A stretch of 64,000 nucleotides of DNA from Zhouia amylolytica (GCF_900116365.1 NZ_FPAG01000007.1:186001-250000); one strand, 5' to 3'. Counted from the first letter of the stretch, positions 1 through 8,654 are shown. The notes: a model not told the origin generated them from the sequence alone. Program-made: numbers and translations.

Positions 1-55
1 ATTTAGTATTAATTCTGAAGGTTCTAGACTCACTTAGAATAATTTTAAAAGGACA

Positions 56-988
56 CTATAACTTTAATAGTTTATTAGTTTCGGTATGGTAAAGAAAAGA
101 ATATTTTGGGGCACCACCTAAATAAACATTTTCATCTTTAATACTTCCATAATAGTTGGTAATGTTGTCAACCACTTCATTTCCCAATTTGGTAAGCTTA
201 GCAGGGTGGAATGATATGAATAATGGACGTAAATTGGTTATCAGCTTTTTGTATTGCAAGTCACTAAAACCATAATAACCCTGGTCATTCAACATGTGTC
301 TTATAAGCTCTTCTTTACTTTTAATCTTAAAATTTCTGGCAGATTGAAGGGTCTTGTTTTCAAGTTCATTAAGTCCATTTTCAACAGTAGGGAAACGATG
401 TAAATGAGTCAGTAGGGCAGGTGTAAGGTACTTTAATTGGGAAGAATTCTGCTGAATAGCTGAATATAGTTGAATTGGGTTATCTCCGCAATACAGTTGC
501 CAGATATAATCGGCATATTCAATATCATCTATGGTTAACCTAATTCGTTCTTTAAATAACTTTTTTAAATGATTCCCGGGAAGTTCACTTAAACCAAATA
601 GTTTATCAGAGGCATCCTCAATTCCAGAGCAAACCAGTGAAACGGGTACACCCTTTCTGTTTTTATGCAACCAACTCAATACTGCAATCATATTTACCTG
701 ACAAAACAGGTCGTATTCAAACCAAAGAACAATTTCTCTTTGGCTTTTTTGATTACATAATCTTCGATATTCCTTTAAAGTAAACTCAACAAAACGTTCT
801 TTGCTTATTTTGTAAGTGTTTTTGAGATAGTCATAGCGATTTCTCCAAAAATGCTCACTTCCAACATCAGTAGTGGTTTTACCCTCACACAGCATTTCAC
901 GCCAGGTAATAATATCACCTTGTATGCCTAGTTTTTCCAAATATGAAGTAAAGGAATCACCATTAGTTATGTGCAGTATCTTACTCAT
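56..988 (-). CDS. DUF1835 domain-containing protein
   Basis: 310-residue cytoplasmic protein without signal peptide. The N-terminus (ILHITNGDSF, then an acidic/aromatic stretch ending in EIVLWFEYDLFCQVN near residues 85-100) matches the DUF1835 family as I know it; the biochemical role of that family is unknown to me. The rest is helical and charged, ending in a GGAPKYSF-type tail. It is followed upstream, on the same strand, by the SUI1-like gene with an 80-base gap, so co-transcription is possible but not shown. Family call is fairly firm; function is open. Confidence 0.75.
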   Translation of the reverse strand: MSKILHITNGDSFTSYLEKLGIQGDIITWREMLCEGKTTTDVGSEHFWRNRYDYLKNTYKISKERFVEFTLKEYRRLCNQKSQREIVLWFEYDLFCQVNMIAVLSWLHKNRKGVPVSLVCSGIEDASDKLFGLSELPGNHLKKLFKERIRLTIDDIEYADYIWQLYCGDNPIQLYSAIQQNSSQLKYLTPALLTHLHRFPTVENGLNELENKTLQSARNFKIKSKEELIRHMLNDQGYYGFSDLQYKKLITNLRPLFISFHPAKLTKLGNEVVDNITNYYGSIKDENVYLGGAPKYSFLYHTETNKLLKL

Positions 989-1067
989 TAGTATAATGTT
1001 AAGGTTTGATTAAGTAATGATAAAATTATAAATTTCATATAACACACCACAACAAAAAATGTTAAGA

Positions 1068-1394
1068 TTAGCCTCCAACTCTTTTTACATTAAATCCTTT
1101 TTTCTTTAAGAAATCCATTATTTTATCACGGTAATCTCCTTGAATGAGTATTTCATCATTTTTAAAGCTCCCTCCAACGCTTAACATGGTCTTAATTTCT
1201 TTGGCAAGGGTCTTAAAATCGTTATCCGCACCATTGTATCCGGCGATTATAGTAACCGGTTTTCCCTTTCTCTTTTCATATTTACACAAAAGAGGTTCAT
1301 CCTGAAGCCAGACGTTACTTTGTTCTTCCTTTTGATCTTCCTCAGATGGCACGTGATCTGGAAATAAATTTTTTAACTGATCCTGTAAATCCAT
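1068..1394 (-). CDS. Translation initiation factor SUI1/eIF1-like (YciH family)
   Basis: 108-residue protein whose C-terminal two thirds is a SUI1 fold: a basic strand (RKGKPVTIIAGY), a helix (DFKTLAKEIKTML), the glycine turn SVGGSFKNDEILIQGD and a final helix/strand ending NVKRVGG. This order is diagnostic of the eIF1/YciH family, which in bacteria is thought to influence initiation fidelity at the 30S subunit. The roughly 40-residue acidic N-terminal extension (DHVPSEEDQKEEQ) is usual for Bacteroidota versions. Length is normal for the family. It sits between a DUF1835 gene and a 2OG oxygenase gene on the same strand. Confidence 0.88.
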   Translation of the reverse strand: MDLQDQLKNLFPDHVPSEEDQKEEQSNVWLQDEPLLCKYEKRKGKPVTIIAGYNGADNDFKTLAKEIKTMLSVGGSFKNDEILIQGDYRDKIMDFLKKKGFNVKRVGG

Positions 1395-1454
1395 AATCCT
1401 AAAATGAAGTTAGTTGCTGGTTTTAAAACTGTTCTTCATTCATTTTATTGTTTT

Positions 1455-2405
1455 TTATTCTTTAATTAAACCAAGCTCTACGAGTCGTTCATGTAAAAAT
1501 TCACCCGCCGTAATATCTTCATAGAGTTTTGGGTGTGTTGCATCAATACAATTCTCAAGGCAATCTAACGGCATCTCACTAATAGGGTGCATAAAAAATG
1601 GAATCGAATATCTGGAAGTACTCCACATTTCTTTCGGCGGATTAACGACCCTGTGAATCGTTGATTTTAAACGGTTATTGGAATGTCGCGATAACATATC
1701 TCCTACATTGATCATTAGCTCATCGGGTTGGGCGATAGCATCAACCCAATCTCCCTGATGGTTTTGTACCTGTAACCCTTTACCCTGAGCTCCCATGAGT
1801 AAGGTTATTAAATTAATATCACCATGGGCCGCTGCTCTAACTGCATTATCAGGTTCTTCAGTAATAGGCGGGTAGTGTATCGGACGTAAAATAGAATTAC
1901 CATTCTTGATGTATTTGTCAAAATAAGTTTCTTCTAATCCGAGATGTAATGCCAAAGCCCTTAATACGTATTGCCCTGTTTTTTCCAACATTTTATAGGT
2001 TTCTTCACCCACTTCATTGAATTTCGGAAGTTCCTCAACGATTACATTGTCAGGATACTCCTTTTCTAATTTCGGATCACCTTCAACATACTGTCCAAAA
2101 TGCCAAAACTCCTTGAGATCAGGTTTTTTAAATCCTTTAGCCGTTTCTTTTCCAAAAGAAGTATATCCTCTTTGCCCTCCAATACCCGGTATTTCATATT
2201 TATCCTTTACGTCTTGTGGTAATGCAAAGAAATTTTTTATTTCCTCATATAAATCCTTGACGAGTTGATCAGATAAAAAGTGTCCCCTTAAGGCTACAAA
2301 ACCTATATCCTCATAAGCAGCTCCTATTTCATCGATAAACTTTTGTTTTCTAGCAGGATCATCTGATAAGAAATCTCTTAAATCGACGCTGGGTATATTA
2401 CTCAT
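1455..2405 (-). CDS. 2OG-Fe(II) oxygenase, isopenicillin N synthase-like
   Basis: 316 residues, normal for the IPNS-like family. The N-terminal DIOX_N region (SVDLRDFLSDD to about residue 110) is followed by the double-stranded beta-helix core with the iron triad His194-x-Asp196 (AAHGDINLITLL) and His251 (STIHRVVNP), then RYSIPFF, whose Arg and Ser are the usual 2-oxoglutarate ligands. It should couple 2OG decarboxylation to oxidation of an unknown small substrate in the cytoplasm. It is divergent from the fused E1 gene; a perfect Bacteroidota -7 box (TACATTTG on the minus strand) lies at 2445-2452. The substrate cannot be told from sequence. Confidence 0.88.
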   Translation of the reverse strand: MSNIPSVDLRDFLSDDPARKQKFIDEIGAAYEDIGFVALRGHFLSDQLVKDLYEEIKNFFALPQDVKDKYEIPGIGGQRGYTSFGKETAKGFKKPDLKEFWHFGQYVEGDPKLEKEYPDNVIVEELPKFNEVGEETYKMLEKTGQYVLRALALHLGLEETYFDKYIKNGNSILRPIHYPPITEEPDNAVRAAAHGDINLITLLMGAQGKGLQVQNHQGDWVDAIAQPDELMINVGDMLSRHSNNRLKSTIHRVVNPPKEMWSTSRYSIPFFMHPISEMPLDCLENCIDATHPKLYEDITAGEFLHERLVELGLIKE

Positions 2406-2423
2406 AATTATGTGTGTTTAATT

Positions 2424-2544
2424 AGTCTGTAAAGTCTGTTAACACAAATGTAGGGAATAATGTTGCCATTTTTATAACATAAATATCAACAGACTAAAAA
2501 AATATAACTTTCATACAGCTGATTGTTAATTTTTTCTACATTTG
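2424..2544. promoter_or_regulatory. Divergent promoter region with repeated AGTCTGT motif
   Basis: The gap between the oxygenase and E1 genes carries two perfect TAnnTTTG -7 boxes: TACATTTG on the minus strand at 2445-2452 and on the plus strand at 2537-2544. AGTCTGT occurs at 2424-2430 and 2433-2440 (9 bp apart, next to the predicted minus-strand start) and inverted as AACAGACT at 2488-2495. No clear -33 TTG was found for either promoter. The plus-strand box places the transcript start downstream of the GTG at 2546, favouring the ATG at 2567 for E1. Confidence 0.6.
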
Positions 2545-2566
2545 AGTGTTAATCTCACAAGTCGTA

Positions 2567-4567
2567 ATGAAAACAGTATCAAATACACATATAGAATTCA
2601 ATAGCAATGGCCTTGCTAACGAAAAGCTCCTTGAGTTATACAAGGGAATGCTTAAGCCCAGAATGATTGAAGAAAAAATGCTGGTTTTACTGAGACAAGG
2701 CAAAATATCAAAATGGTTTAGCGGGATCGGTCAGGAAGCCATTTCGGTCGGTGTAACCAAGGCCTTGATGGAAGATGAATACATTTTACCTATGCATCGA
2801 AATCTAGGGGTATTTACTGCAAGGAATATTCCTTTAAATCGATTATTTGAGCAGTGGCAGGGTAAAGAAGGAGGTTTTACCAAAGGCAGAGATAGAAGTT
2901 TTCATTTCGGAACCCAGGAATATAAAATTGTGGGTATGATTTCTCATTTAGGACCTCAATTAGGGGTGGCCGACGGTATTGCACTCGGAGATCTGTTGAA
3001 CAATAGAAAGAAAATAACAGCAGTTTTTACCGGAGAAGGAGGTACGAGTGAAGGAGACTTTCACGAAGCACTTAATATTGCATCTGTTTGGAATTTACCG
3101 GTGCTTTTCTGTATTGAAAATAATGGATATGGGCTTTCCACTCCGGTAAAGGAACAGTACAATTGTGAGAACCTCGTTGATAGAGCTGCCGGATACGGAA
3201 TTGAAGGACACCTTATTGATGGTAATAATATTCTGGAAGTGTATAGTACGATTTCAACCATAGCTGAAGATATTCGGTCAAATCCAAGGCCCGTGTTAAT
3301 TGAATTCAAAACATTCAGAATGCGGGGACATGAGGAAGCGAGTGGAACAAAATACGTTCCGCAAGAATTATTGAACGAGTGGGCACTTAAGGATCCAATT
3401 GAAAATTATAAAAACCACCTTTATGATTTAGGACTCTTGAATGACAAAATCGATGAGGAATTAAAGCGTAATATCAAACTAGAGATAGATGAAAATTTAA
3501 ACCAGGCATACCATCAAAAAGCGATCACTCCGTCTCTAAGTATTGAGTTAAATGATGTTTATAAGGGTTTTGATTATAAGCATTTTAAAGAATCATATAA
3601 CTGTAAAAACATACGTTTGGTAGATGCTATCTCGGAAGGATTAAAACAGAGCATGGAAAAGCATGACAATTTAGTTATCATGGGACAGGATATAGCTGAA
3701 TATGGAGGTGTTTTTAAAATAACAGAAGGCTTTGTTGAATCCTTTGGGAAAGATAGGGTCAGAAACACTCCAATTTGTGAATCCGGAATTGTTTCTACAG
3801 CTATGGGACTCTCCATAAACGGGATGAAAGCAATTGTTGAAATGCAGTTTGCTGACTTTGTTTCGTCAGGATTTAATCCGATTGTAAATTATTTGGCAAA
3901 ATCGCACTATAGATGGAATGAAAATGCAGATGTTGTTATTAGAATGCCATGTGGTGCTGGAGTAGGAGCCGGTCCTTTTCATTCCCAGACAAACGAGGCC
4001 TGGTTTACAAAAACCCCGGGATTAAAGGTGGTATATCCTGCTTTTCCACGAGATGCAAAAGGCTTATTAAATACGGCGGTCAACGATCCGAATCCGGTTA
4101 TGTTTTTCGAACATAAAGGATTATACAGAAGCATCTATCAGGAAGTTCCTGAGAACTATTATACCATTCCATTTGGCGAGGCAGCTGTTTTAAAAGAAGG
4201 AAAAGATATTACCATAATATCATATGGGGCAGGTATTCACTGGGCTTTAGATGTATTAAACAGTCATGACGATATAGACGCTGATCTCATCGATTTAAGA
4301 ACTTTACAACCTTTGGATGTATCTTCAATCATACAATCCGTAAAGAAAACGGGGAAAGCAATTATTTTACAGGAGGATACCTTGTTTGGTGGAATCGCCA
4401 GTGAAATTTCTTCTATAATAATGGAGAATTGTTTTGAGTATCTTGATGCTCCGGTTAAGAGAATTGGTAGTCTCGAAACCCCTATTCCTTTTGCAAAGGA
4501 ATTAGAAAATCAATTTTTAGGAAGGACCTATTTTGAAGCGGCTTTATTGGAGCTTTTAAAATATTAA
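2567..4567 (+). CDS. Fused alpha/beta 2-oxoacid dehydrogenase E1 component
   Basis: 666 residues from the chosen ATG. The N-terminal half is E1-alpha: a thiamine diphosphate site with GEGGTSEGDFHEALNIAS and FCIENNGYGLSTP around residues 155-195, then the RMRGHEEASG phosphorylation-loop region. The C-terminal half, from about residue 346 (NIRLVDAISEG), is E1-beta with MGQDIAEYGGVF and a transketolase C domain. Such fusions are common in Bacteroidota and act on branched-chain 2-oxoacids or pyruvate with separate E2/E3 subunits, which are not in this window. An in-frame GTG at 2546 would add 7 residues, but it lies too close to the -7 box at 2537-2544 to be transcribed. Confidence 0.9.
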   Translation: MKTVSNTHIEFNSNGLANEKLLELYKGMLKPRMIEEKMLVLLRQGKISKWFSGIGQEAISVGVTKALMEDEYILPMHRNLGVFTARNIPLNRLFEQWQGKEGGFTKGRDRSFHFGTQEYKIVGMISHLGPQLGVADGIALGDLLNNRKKITAVFTGEGGTSEGDFHEALNIASVWNLPVLFCIENNGYGLSTPVKEQYNCENLVDRAAGYGIEGHLIDGNNILEVYSTISTIAEDIRSNPRPVLIEFKTFRMRGHEEASGTKYVPQELLNEWALKDPIENYKNHLYDLGLLNDKIDEELKRNIKLEIDENLNQAYHQKAITPSLSIELNDVYKGFDYKHFKESYNCKNIRLVDAISEGLKQSMEKHDNLVIMGQDIAEYGGVFKITEGFVESFGKDRVRNTPICESGIVSTAMGLSINGMKAIVEMQFADFVSSGFNPIVNYLAKSHYRWNENADVVIRMPCGAGVGAGPFHSQTNEAWFTKTPGLKVVYPAFPRDAKGLLNTAVNDPNPVMFFEHKGLYRSIYQEVPENYYTIPFGEAAVLKEGKDITIISYGAGIHWALDVLNSHDDIDADLIDLRTLQPLDVSSIIQSVKKTGKAIILQEDTLFGGIASEISSIIMENCFEYLDAPVKRIGSLETPIPFAKELENQFLGRTYFEAALLELLKY

Positions 4568-4647
4568 TAAAATGTGAAATCTTAAGGTTTCGTAATCTTA
4601 ACAGGATATTTTTTACGTATCTTTAGTAGAACTAATATTAAAATCTT

Positions 4648-5133
4648 ATGAATAAAAAACACATCTTACTTATTACAATTTGTTCTTTAATTCTGTATTC
4701 ATGTAGTTTGAGTAAAGAAAATAAAGAGACGAGAAAATCTATAGATGGCACTTGGGAGTTGACAGATGTTTCTTATGAAGGAACTCAAGGATACTTTAAA
4801 TCTACCTTATTTAATGATGCAGATTCAAAATGTTTCAAAGGCAGTGAATGGTTTTTCAGATCTAACAATAGTACAGGATTCTATAATATCATGAATGATG
4901 GATGTCCAACCGGACAAAGAAATATTCGTTGGTCTATTCAAGATGTAAATGGAGTGCCTTCTCAATTCCAGTTCAAGTATATCGATGAAAAGAAAAATGA
5001 TTTAAACGGAGGATATGGCTATGTTTTTAAGGTAGCCTCACTAAATCAGAATCAAATGAAACTCACTACTGATGTCAATGTAGATGGTGATATTGTCACC
5101 TTAGCTCTTCAATACAGTAGAAAATCTTTATAA
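4648..5133 (+). CDS. Lipocalin-like lipoprotein
   Basis: 161 residues. A lipoprotein signal (hydrophobic ILLITICSLILYSC, lipobox Cys19) precedes a small beta-barrel-like domain starting at IDGTWELTDVSYEG, the usual opening of Bacteroidota lipocalin-like proteins. Two cysteines (in DSKCFKG and DGCPTG) could form a disulfide. It probably sits in the periplasm or on the outer membrane; the ligand is unknown. The OmpA-like lipoprotein gene follows after only 19 bases, so the two are very likely one operon. The octamer TAGAACTA at 4627-4634, just after a TATCTTTA -7-like box, marks the likely promoter. Confidence 0.8.
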   Translation: MNKKHILLITICSLILYSCSLSKENKETRKSIDGTWELTDVSYEGTQGYFKSTLFNDADSKCFKGSEWFFRSNNSTGFYNIMNDGCPTGQRNIRWSIQDVNGVPSQFQFKYIDEKKNDLNGGYGYVFKVASLNQNQMKLTTDVNVDGDIVTLALQYSRKSL

Positions 5134-5152
5134 ATAAAAATAAATAACAGGA

Positions 5153-5836
5153 ATGAAATCAATTTTAAGAAAATCTTCATTAGTAATAATAGCTGCATCT
5201 TTAATGATGAGTTGTTCAGCAATTCAAAATGCAAACAATGAACAAAAGGGTACCGCCATTGGTGCTGCTTCTGGTGCTGCTATAGGAGGTGTCATAGGGA
5301 ATAATGTAGGTGATGGTAATAGTGTATTAGGTGCTATTATTGGTGCTGCTGTCGGTGGTGCAGTTGGGAATCGAATAGGTAATAAAATGGATCGTCAGGC
5401 TGAAGAAATCAAAGCAGCTGTCCCTGGAGCAGAGGTAACAAGAGTTGGTGAAGGTATCAACGTTACTTTTGACGAAAATAGTGGTGTTAAATTTGGATTT
5501 GATTCTGACCAAATTCAATCAGAAGGTCAGGAAACATTGCAAAAAATGGCCGAAGTATTTAAGGAATATGATGATACTAACATTTTAGTAGAAGGTCACA
5601 CAGATAGTTCAGGAGCAGACAGCTATAATATGTCTTTATCCAAAAAAAGAGCTAATTCGGTAGTTAATTATTTAGTGGCACAAGGGGTAGACCGATCAAG
5701 ATTTACAGTAAAATGGTATGGAGAAACACAGCCTAAATACGATAATGCTACAGCTGAAGGTCGCTCTAAAAACAGGAGAGTAGAATTAGGAATCGTTGCT
5801 AGTCAGGAAATGATTAACGAAGCGAAGAATCAATAA
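5153..5836 (+). CDS. OmpA-family lipoprotein with glycine zipper
   Basis: 227 residues. A signal peptide with lipobox MMSC (Cys21) is followed by a YMGG-like glycine zipper at about 33-75 (repeated GAASGAAIGG, GNNVGDGN, GAAVGGAVGNRIG). A C-terminal OmpA/MotB peptidoglycan-binding domain runs from about 105 to 220, with NILVEGHTDSSGADSYNMSLSKKRA and the terminal GRSKNRRVEL. The conserved Asp and Arg that bind meso-diaminopimelate are present. It should tether the outer membrane to peptidoglycan. It is the second gene of the lipocalin operon and is closed by a strong hairpin terminator. Confidence 0.92.
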   Translation: MKSILRKSSLVIIAASLMMSCSAIQNANNEQKGTAIGAASGAAIGGVIGNNVGDGNSVLGAIIGAAVGGAVGNRIGNKMDRQAEEIKAAVPGAEVTRVGEGINVTFDENSGVKFGFDSDQIQSEGQETLQKMAEVFKEYDDTNILVEGHTDSSGADSYNMSLSKKRANSVVNYLVAQGVDRSRFTVKWYGETQPKYDNATAEGRSKNRRVELGIVASQEMINEAKNQ

Positions 5837-5860
5837 AGAAACTTCACTATATGAAATAAA

Positions 5861-5886
5861 AAGTCCGGTTTTCCGGACTTTTTTTT
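5861..5886 (+). terminator. Rho-independent terminator after OmpA-like gene
   Basis: Perfect 8-bp stem AAGTCCGG/CCGGACTT with a TTTT loop, followed by eight T residues. It lies 25 bases after the stop codon. Confidence 0.93.
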
Positions 5887-5940
5887 GTGATAAAATTCTA
5901 GAAATCACTATCTTAATAAGGTAAATCAAAAAACAAAGAA

Positions 5941-6789
5941 ATGAGACTTTATAAAAGTGCTTTTATCCTATTACTCGGAATCCTTTTTATTACAGGATGC
6001 AAGCAGAAAAAACAGGAAGCACCGCAGTCGGAAGATAAGCCTTCAGTAGTTGTAGATGTTAAAGGGGAAGTCATTAAATATGCCGTTGACACAACCAATT
6101 TACAGGGGTATCTTGCTTATGATGCCGGTAAGAAGGGCAAAAGACCCGGAATATTGATTGTTCATGAGTGGTGGGGACATAATGATTATGTACGTCACCG
6201 GGCCGATATGCTGGCAGAACTGGGTTACACCACTTTGGCTCTTGATATGTATGGAGATGGCAAGCAGGCTATGCATCCGGATGACGCCGGTAAATTTGCA
6301 CAACAAGTAATGGGTAATATAGGGGAGGCAAAGAAACGTTTCGATGTAGCCTTAAAACTATTAAAAGAACAGCCTTCAGTAGACTCCACAAGAATAGCCG
6401 CCATCGGCTATTGCTTTGGAGGTAGTGTGGCTTTAACAATGGCTAATATGGGTGCTGACCTTGATGCTGTGGCAGCCTTTCACAGTGGAGTACAATTACC
6501 GGTAATGCCAAATAAAGATTTAAAAGCAACTGTTCTGGTTTGTAACGGGGCCGACGATCCTTTTATCAATAAAGAATCAGTCACAGCGTTTAAAGCTCAA
6601 CTAGACAGTTTAAACATTGAATATAAATACGTGGAATATCCCGGAGTTGTGCACTCCTTTACCAGTAAAGTTGCTGACTCGTTGGGTAATAAATTTAACT
6701 TACCACTTAAGTACGATGCTGAAGCAGATAGAAAGTCCTGGAACGAATTAAAAAACCTTTTAAACGAGGTTTTCAATGAATCCATGTAG
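5941..6789 (+). CDS. Dienelactone hydrolase-family lipoprotein
   Basis: 282 residues. The lipoprotein signal ends at LFITGC (Cys20). The alpha/beta-hydrolase domain opens with GILIVHEWWGHNDYVRHRADMLAELGY and carries the DLH catalytic triad: nucleophile Cys158 in GYCFGGSVAL, Asp205 or 206 in CNGADDPF and His238 in GVVHSF. The cysteine nucleophile distinguishes it from serine esterases. DLH proteins hydrolyse dienelactones or related esters; here the enzyme is lipid-anchored in the envelope, so the natural substrate is uncertain. It stands alone, with a terminator before it and its own short leader. Confidence 0.9.
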   Translation: MRLYKSAFILLLGILFITGCKQKKQEAPQSEDKPSVVVDVKGEVIKYAVDTTNLQGYLAYDAGKKGKRPGILIVHEWWGHNDYVRHRADMLAELGYTTLALDMYGDGKQAMHPDDAGKFAQQVMGNIGEAKKRFDVALKLLKEQPSVDSTRIAAIGYCFGGSVALTMANMGADLDAVAAFHSGVQLPVMPNKDLKATVLVCNGADDPFINKESVTAFKAQLDSLNIEYKYVEYPGVVHSFTSKVADSLGNKFNLPLKYDAEADRKSWNELKNLLNEVFNESM

Positions 6790-6863
6790 TAAACGATTGA
6801 CATATATCATTTTATGAATAAAGTGTTCATAGTATCTTAGAACTATAATTATGATATAACACC

Positions 6864-7715
6864 ATGAAAAACATTTTATTACCAACCGATTTCTCTGAAA
6901 ATGCATGGAATGCAATTAATTATGCACTTCGTATGTTTTCTAAAACGGAGAATTTTTATTTGTTCAATTCCTATACACCTCCAACAGCACAACCGACTAG
7001 TGGAGTTACTTCTTCTAAAAACACTAAGTTATTATCAGACATGGCCAGAAAGTCCTCTGAGGAGGGGCTTACTGAAGTCATGAACAGGATCAAAAAAGAA
7101 TTCCCTGATTTAGCCGAAAAAGTAAAATCAATTAGCGCATATGATTTTTTCGTATCCGGAGTTAAATCTGTAGTGAAAAAGTATGAAATTGATTTTATAG
7201 TCATGGGAACTAAAGGTTCCAGTGGAGTACGGGAAGTGATTATTGGAAGTAATACAGCTGGAGTTATTGGAAAAGTGAAATGTACTGTATTAGCAATTCC
7301 TGAAACAGCCGTATTCAAACCAGTAAAAGAAATAGCCTTCGCTACTGAGTATGATGTCTATTGGGAAGAAAGCGAGCTGGCTCCTATGATTGATATTGCC
7401 AAAAAATGGAATGCAAGTATTAGAATTTTGCACGCACTTGAGGCCAGGAATGAATTAAAATCCGAACAGATTAAAATTAAAGAATATTTAGACGGTATCC
7501 TGGAGACCATCCCGCATGCTCATTATACCTTATCTAAACTCTCATTAGAATCTGCGGTTAGAGCGTTTACAGAGAGCAGAGAAGTAGATATGTTATGTAT
7601 GGTAGCAAGACACCATAACTTTTTTCAACGAATATTTGGAAAACCCAGAGTTGAAGAAATAAGCTTCCATATTCAAATACCATATTTGGTATTACATGAT
7701 TATACTCATAAATAA
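6864..7715 (+). CDS. Universal stress protein, tandem UspA domains
   Basis: 283 residues with two UspA domains. The first (1-146) starts MKNILLPTDFSENAWNAINYAL and has the ATP-type loop MGTKGSSGVREVIIGSNTAGVI. The second (about 155-280) starts EIAFATEYDVYWEE but lacks an intact G-2x-G-9x-G(S/T) loop, so only the first is likely to bind nucleotide. Tandem Usp proteins of this size are standard in flavobacteria. The octamer TAGAACTA lies upstream at 6838-6845 after a TATCT sequence. A long nested hairpin follows the gene. Confidence 0.9.
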   Translation: MKNILLPTDFSENAWNAINYALRMFSKTENFYLFNSYTPPTAQPTSGVTSSKNTKLLSDMARKSSEEGLTEVMNRIKKEFPDLAEKVKSISAYDFFVSGVKSVVKKYEIDFIVMGTKGSSGVREVIIGSNTAGVIGKVKCTVLAIPETAVFKPVKEIAFATEYDVYWEESELAPMIDIAKKWNASIRILHALEARNELKSEQIKIKEYLDGILETIPHAHYTLSKLSLESAVRAFTESREVDMLCMVARHHNFFQRIFGKPRVEEISFHIQIPYLVLHDYTHK

Positions 7716-7740
7716 AATAACGCTTAAACCATTATAAACC

Positions 7741-7860
7741 AAAGGAGAGACTAAATATGGGTACCTTTAATGCTTTATGATAAAAGATTATAAATAGAAT
7801 TTGTTGGTTCTCAGATCACTTTTATCAAACAAACGATCCCAAATATTTAGTCTCTTTTTT
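7741..7860 (+). terminator. Long nested inverted repeat between usp and thioredoxin genes
   Basis: Outer arms: AGAGACTAAATAT at 7746-7758 is perfectly complementary to 7843-7855. It extends inward by GGG/CCC (7759-7761 with 7838-7840, after a 2-base bulge) and outward with G-U and A-U pairs to 7741/7860. Inside, TGATAAAAG (7778-7786) pairs with CTTTTATCA (7819-7827), leaving a 32-base apex. A T6 tract ends the right arm. It sits between convergent genes and probably terminates usp, although it is far longer than a normal terminator. Confidence 0.7.
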
Positions 7861-7862
7861 AT

Positions 7863-8162
7863 CTATAAATGTGATTTAATCACCTTTACAAGGTCATTTT
7901 TTGATGTGAGTCCGGAGTGTCGCCAAACAATCTCTCCATTTTTAAATAAAATAAGAGTAGGTACTCCACGAACCTGGAAGTTAGCCGCTAAAGGTTGGTT
8001 TTTATCCACATCCACCTTTACAATATTAACCTCTTCACCCAATTCATTTTTGGTTTCTTTTAATATAGGTGCCAGTGTCTGACATGGTCCGCACCATGTT
8101 GCGAAAAAATCGATAAGCACTGGTTTCTCTTTATTGATGATATCTTTAAAACTACTTTTCAT
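7863..8162 (-). CDS. trxA: Thioredoxin
   Basis: 99-residue thioredoxin fold with the redox site WCGPC (Cys24 and Cys27) in DFFATWCGPCQTLAPIL, the buried-Asp strand VNIVKVDVDKNQPLAANF, and the cis-proline loop RGVPTLILFKNGEIV. It has no signal peptide, so it is a cytoplasmic disulfide reductase. Length is slightly short but complete. A 14-bp palindrome (8208-8221) lies 46 bases upstream of the start. A DUF3817 gene lies further upstream on the same strand. Confidence 0.93.
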   Translation of the reverse strand: MKSSFKDIINKEKPVLIDFFATWCGPCQTLAPILKETKNELGEEVNIVKVDVDKNQPLAANFQVRGVPTLILFKNGEIVWRHSGLTSKNDLVKVIKSHL

Positions 8163-8207
8163 GGTTTCTTATTCTTATTAATTGATAACAACGAATAACT
8201 TGTCCAT

Positions 8208-8221
8208 ACCTTGTACAAGGT
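8208..8221. promoter_or_regulatory. 14-bp palindrome upstream of thioredoxin
   Basis: ACCTTGTACAAGGT is a perfect palindrome 46 bases before the trxA start. Its position suits an operator; no regulator was recognised nearby, and no TAnnTTTG box was found close by. Confidence 0.35.
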
Positions 8222-8274
8222 GGAAAATTTATGGCAAAGTTCTAAAGTTGATATTTAAAAATCAGTAACTTAAG

Positions 8275-8553
8275 TTACGCCCGTAAATATTTTCTATCCA
8301 TCCAGAAGGTACCGAAAGGAATTATCGAGCATAAGAGTATGATGCCAAGGGTGTATGCAGACCAGTTTTGTTTATTTTTTAAAACCAAAGCCATTACTAC
8401 ATACATCATAAAAAGGATCCCATGCATCATTCCAATATATTGATTTGGAGCATGCTGATCTAACATGTATTTCAATGGCATGGTTACACCCAAAATAAGT
8501 AAATATGAAATTCCTTCTAATATGCTGACTATTCTAAAATTCTTAAGATTCAT
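8275..8553 (-). CDS. DUF3817 small membrane protein
   Basis: 92 residues with three predicted membrane segments: LEGISYLLILGVTMPLKYML, IGMMHGILFMMYVVMALVL and AYTLGIILLCSIIPFGTFW. The conserved opening FRIVSILEGISYLLLL and the MHG motif are typical of DUF3817, a family of short integral membrane proteins of unknown role. The stop codon overlaps a palindrome, GTAACTTAAGTTAC (8265-8278), which is followed by a T-rich run on the coding strand and may help end transcription. Family call is good; function unknown. Confidence 0.85.
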   Translation of the reverse strand: MNLKNFRIVSILEGISYLLILGVTMPLKYMLDQHAPNQYIGMMHGILFMMYVVMALVLKNKQNWSAYTLGIILLCSIIPFGTFWMDRKYLRA

Positions 8554-8621
8554 AAGTTCATTCTTTGTGCGGCAAAATTACAACACAGCTGACAATCTCT
8601 TTTGAAATATTTGTTAAAAAG

Positions 8622-8654
8622 AAAAGGGTCGAGAAAAATTATCTCAACCCTTTT
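8622..8654 (-). terminator. Terminator after dipeptidase gene
   Basis: Stem AAAAGGGT-c-GAGA / TCTC-a-ACCCTTTT, 12 pairs with one mismatch and a 7-base loop. On the minus strand it is followed by CTTTTT. It lies just past the dipeptidase stop. Confidence 0.85.

Noticed and set aside
2546-2566. GTG start for the E1 gene, adding 7 residues
   Set aside because: The GTG lies two bases after the -7 box (2537-2544), so it would precede the transcript start; the ATG at 2567 fits better.
4578-4602. Two AATCTTAA copies after the E1 gene, like the metal-regulator site
   Set aside because: Spacing is 16 bp, not 11, and no matching -7 geometry follows.
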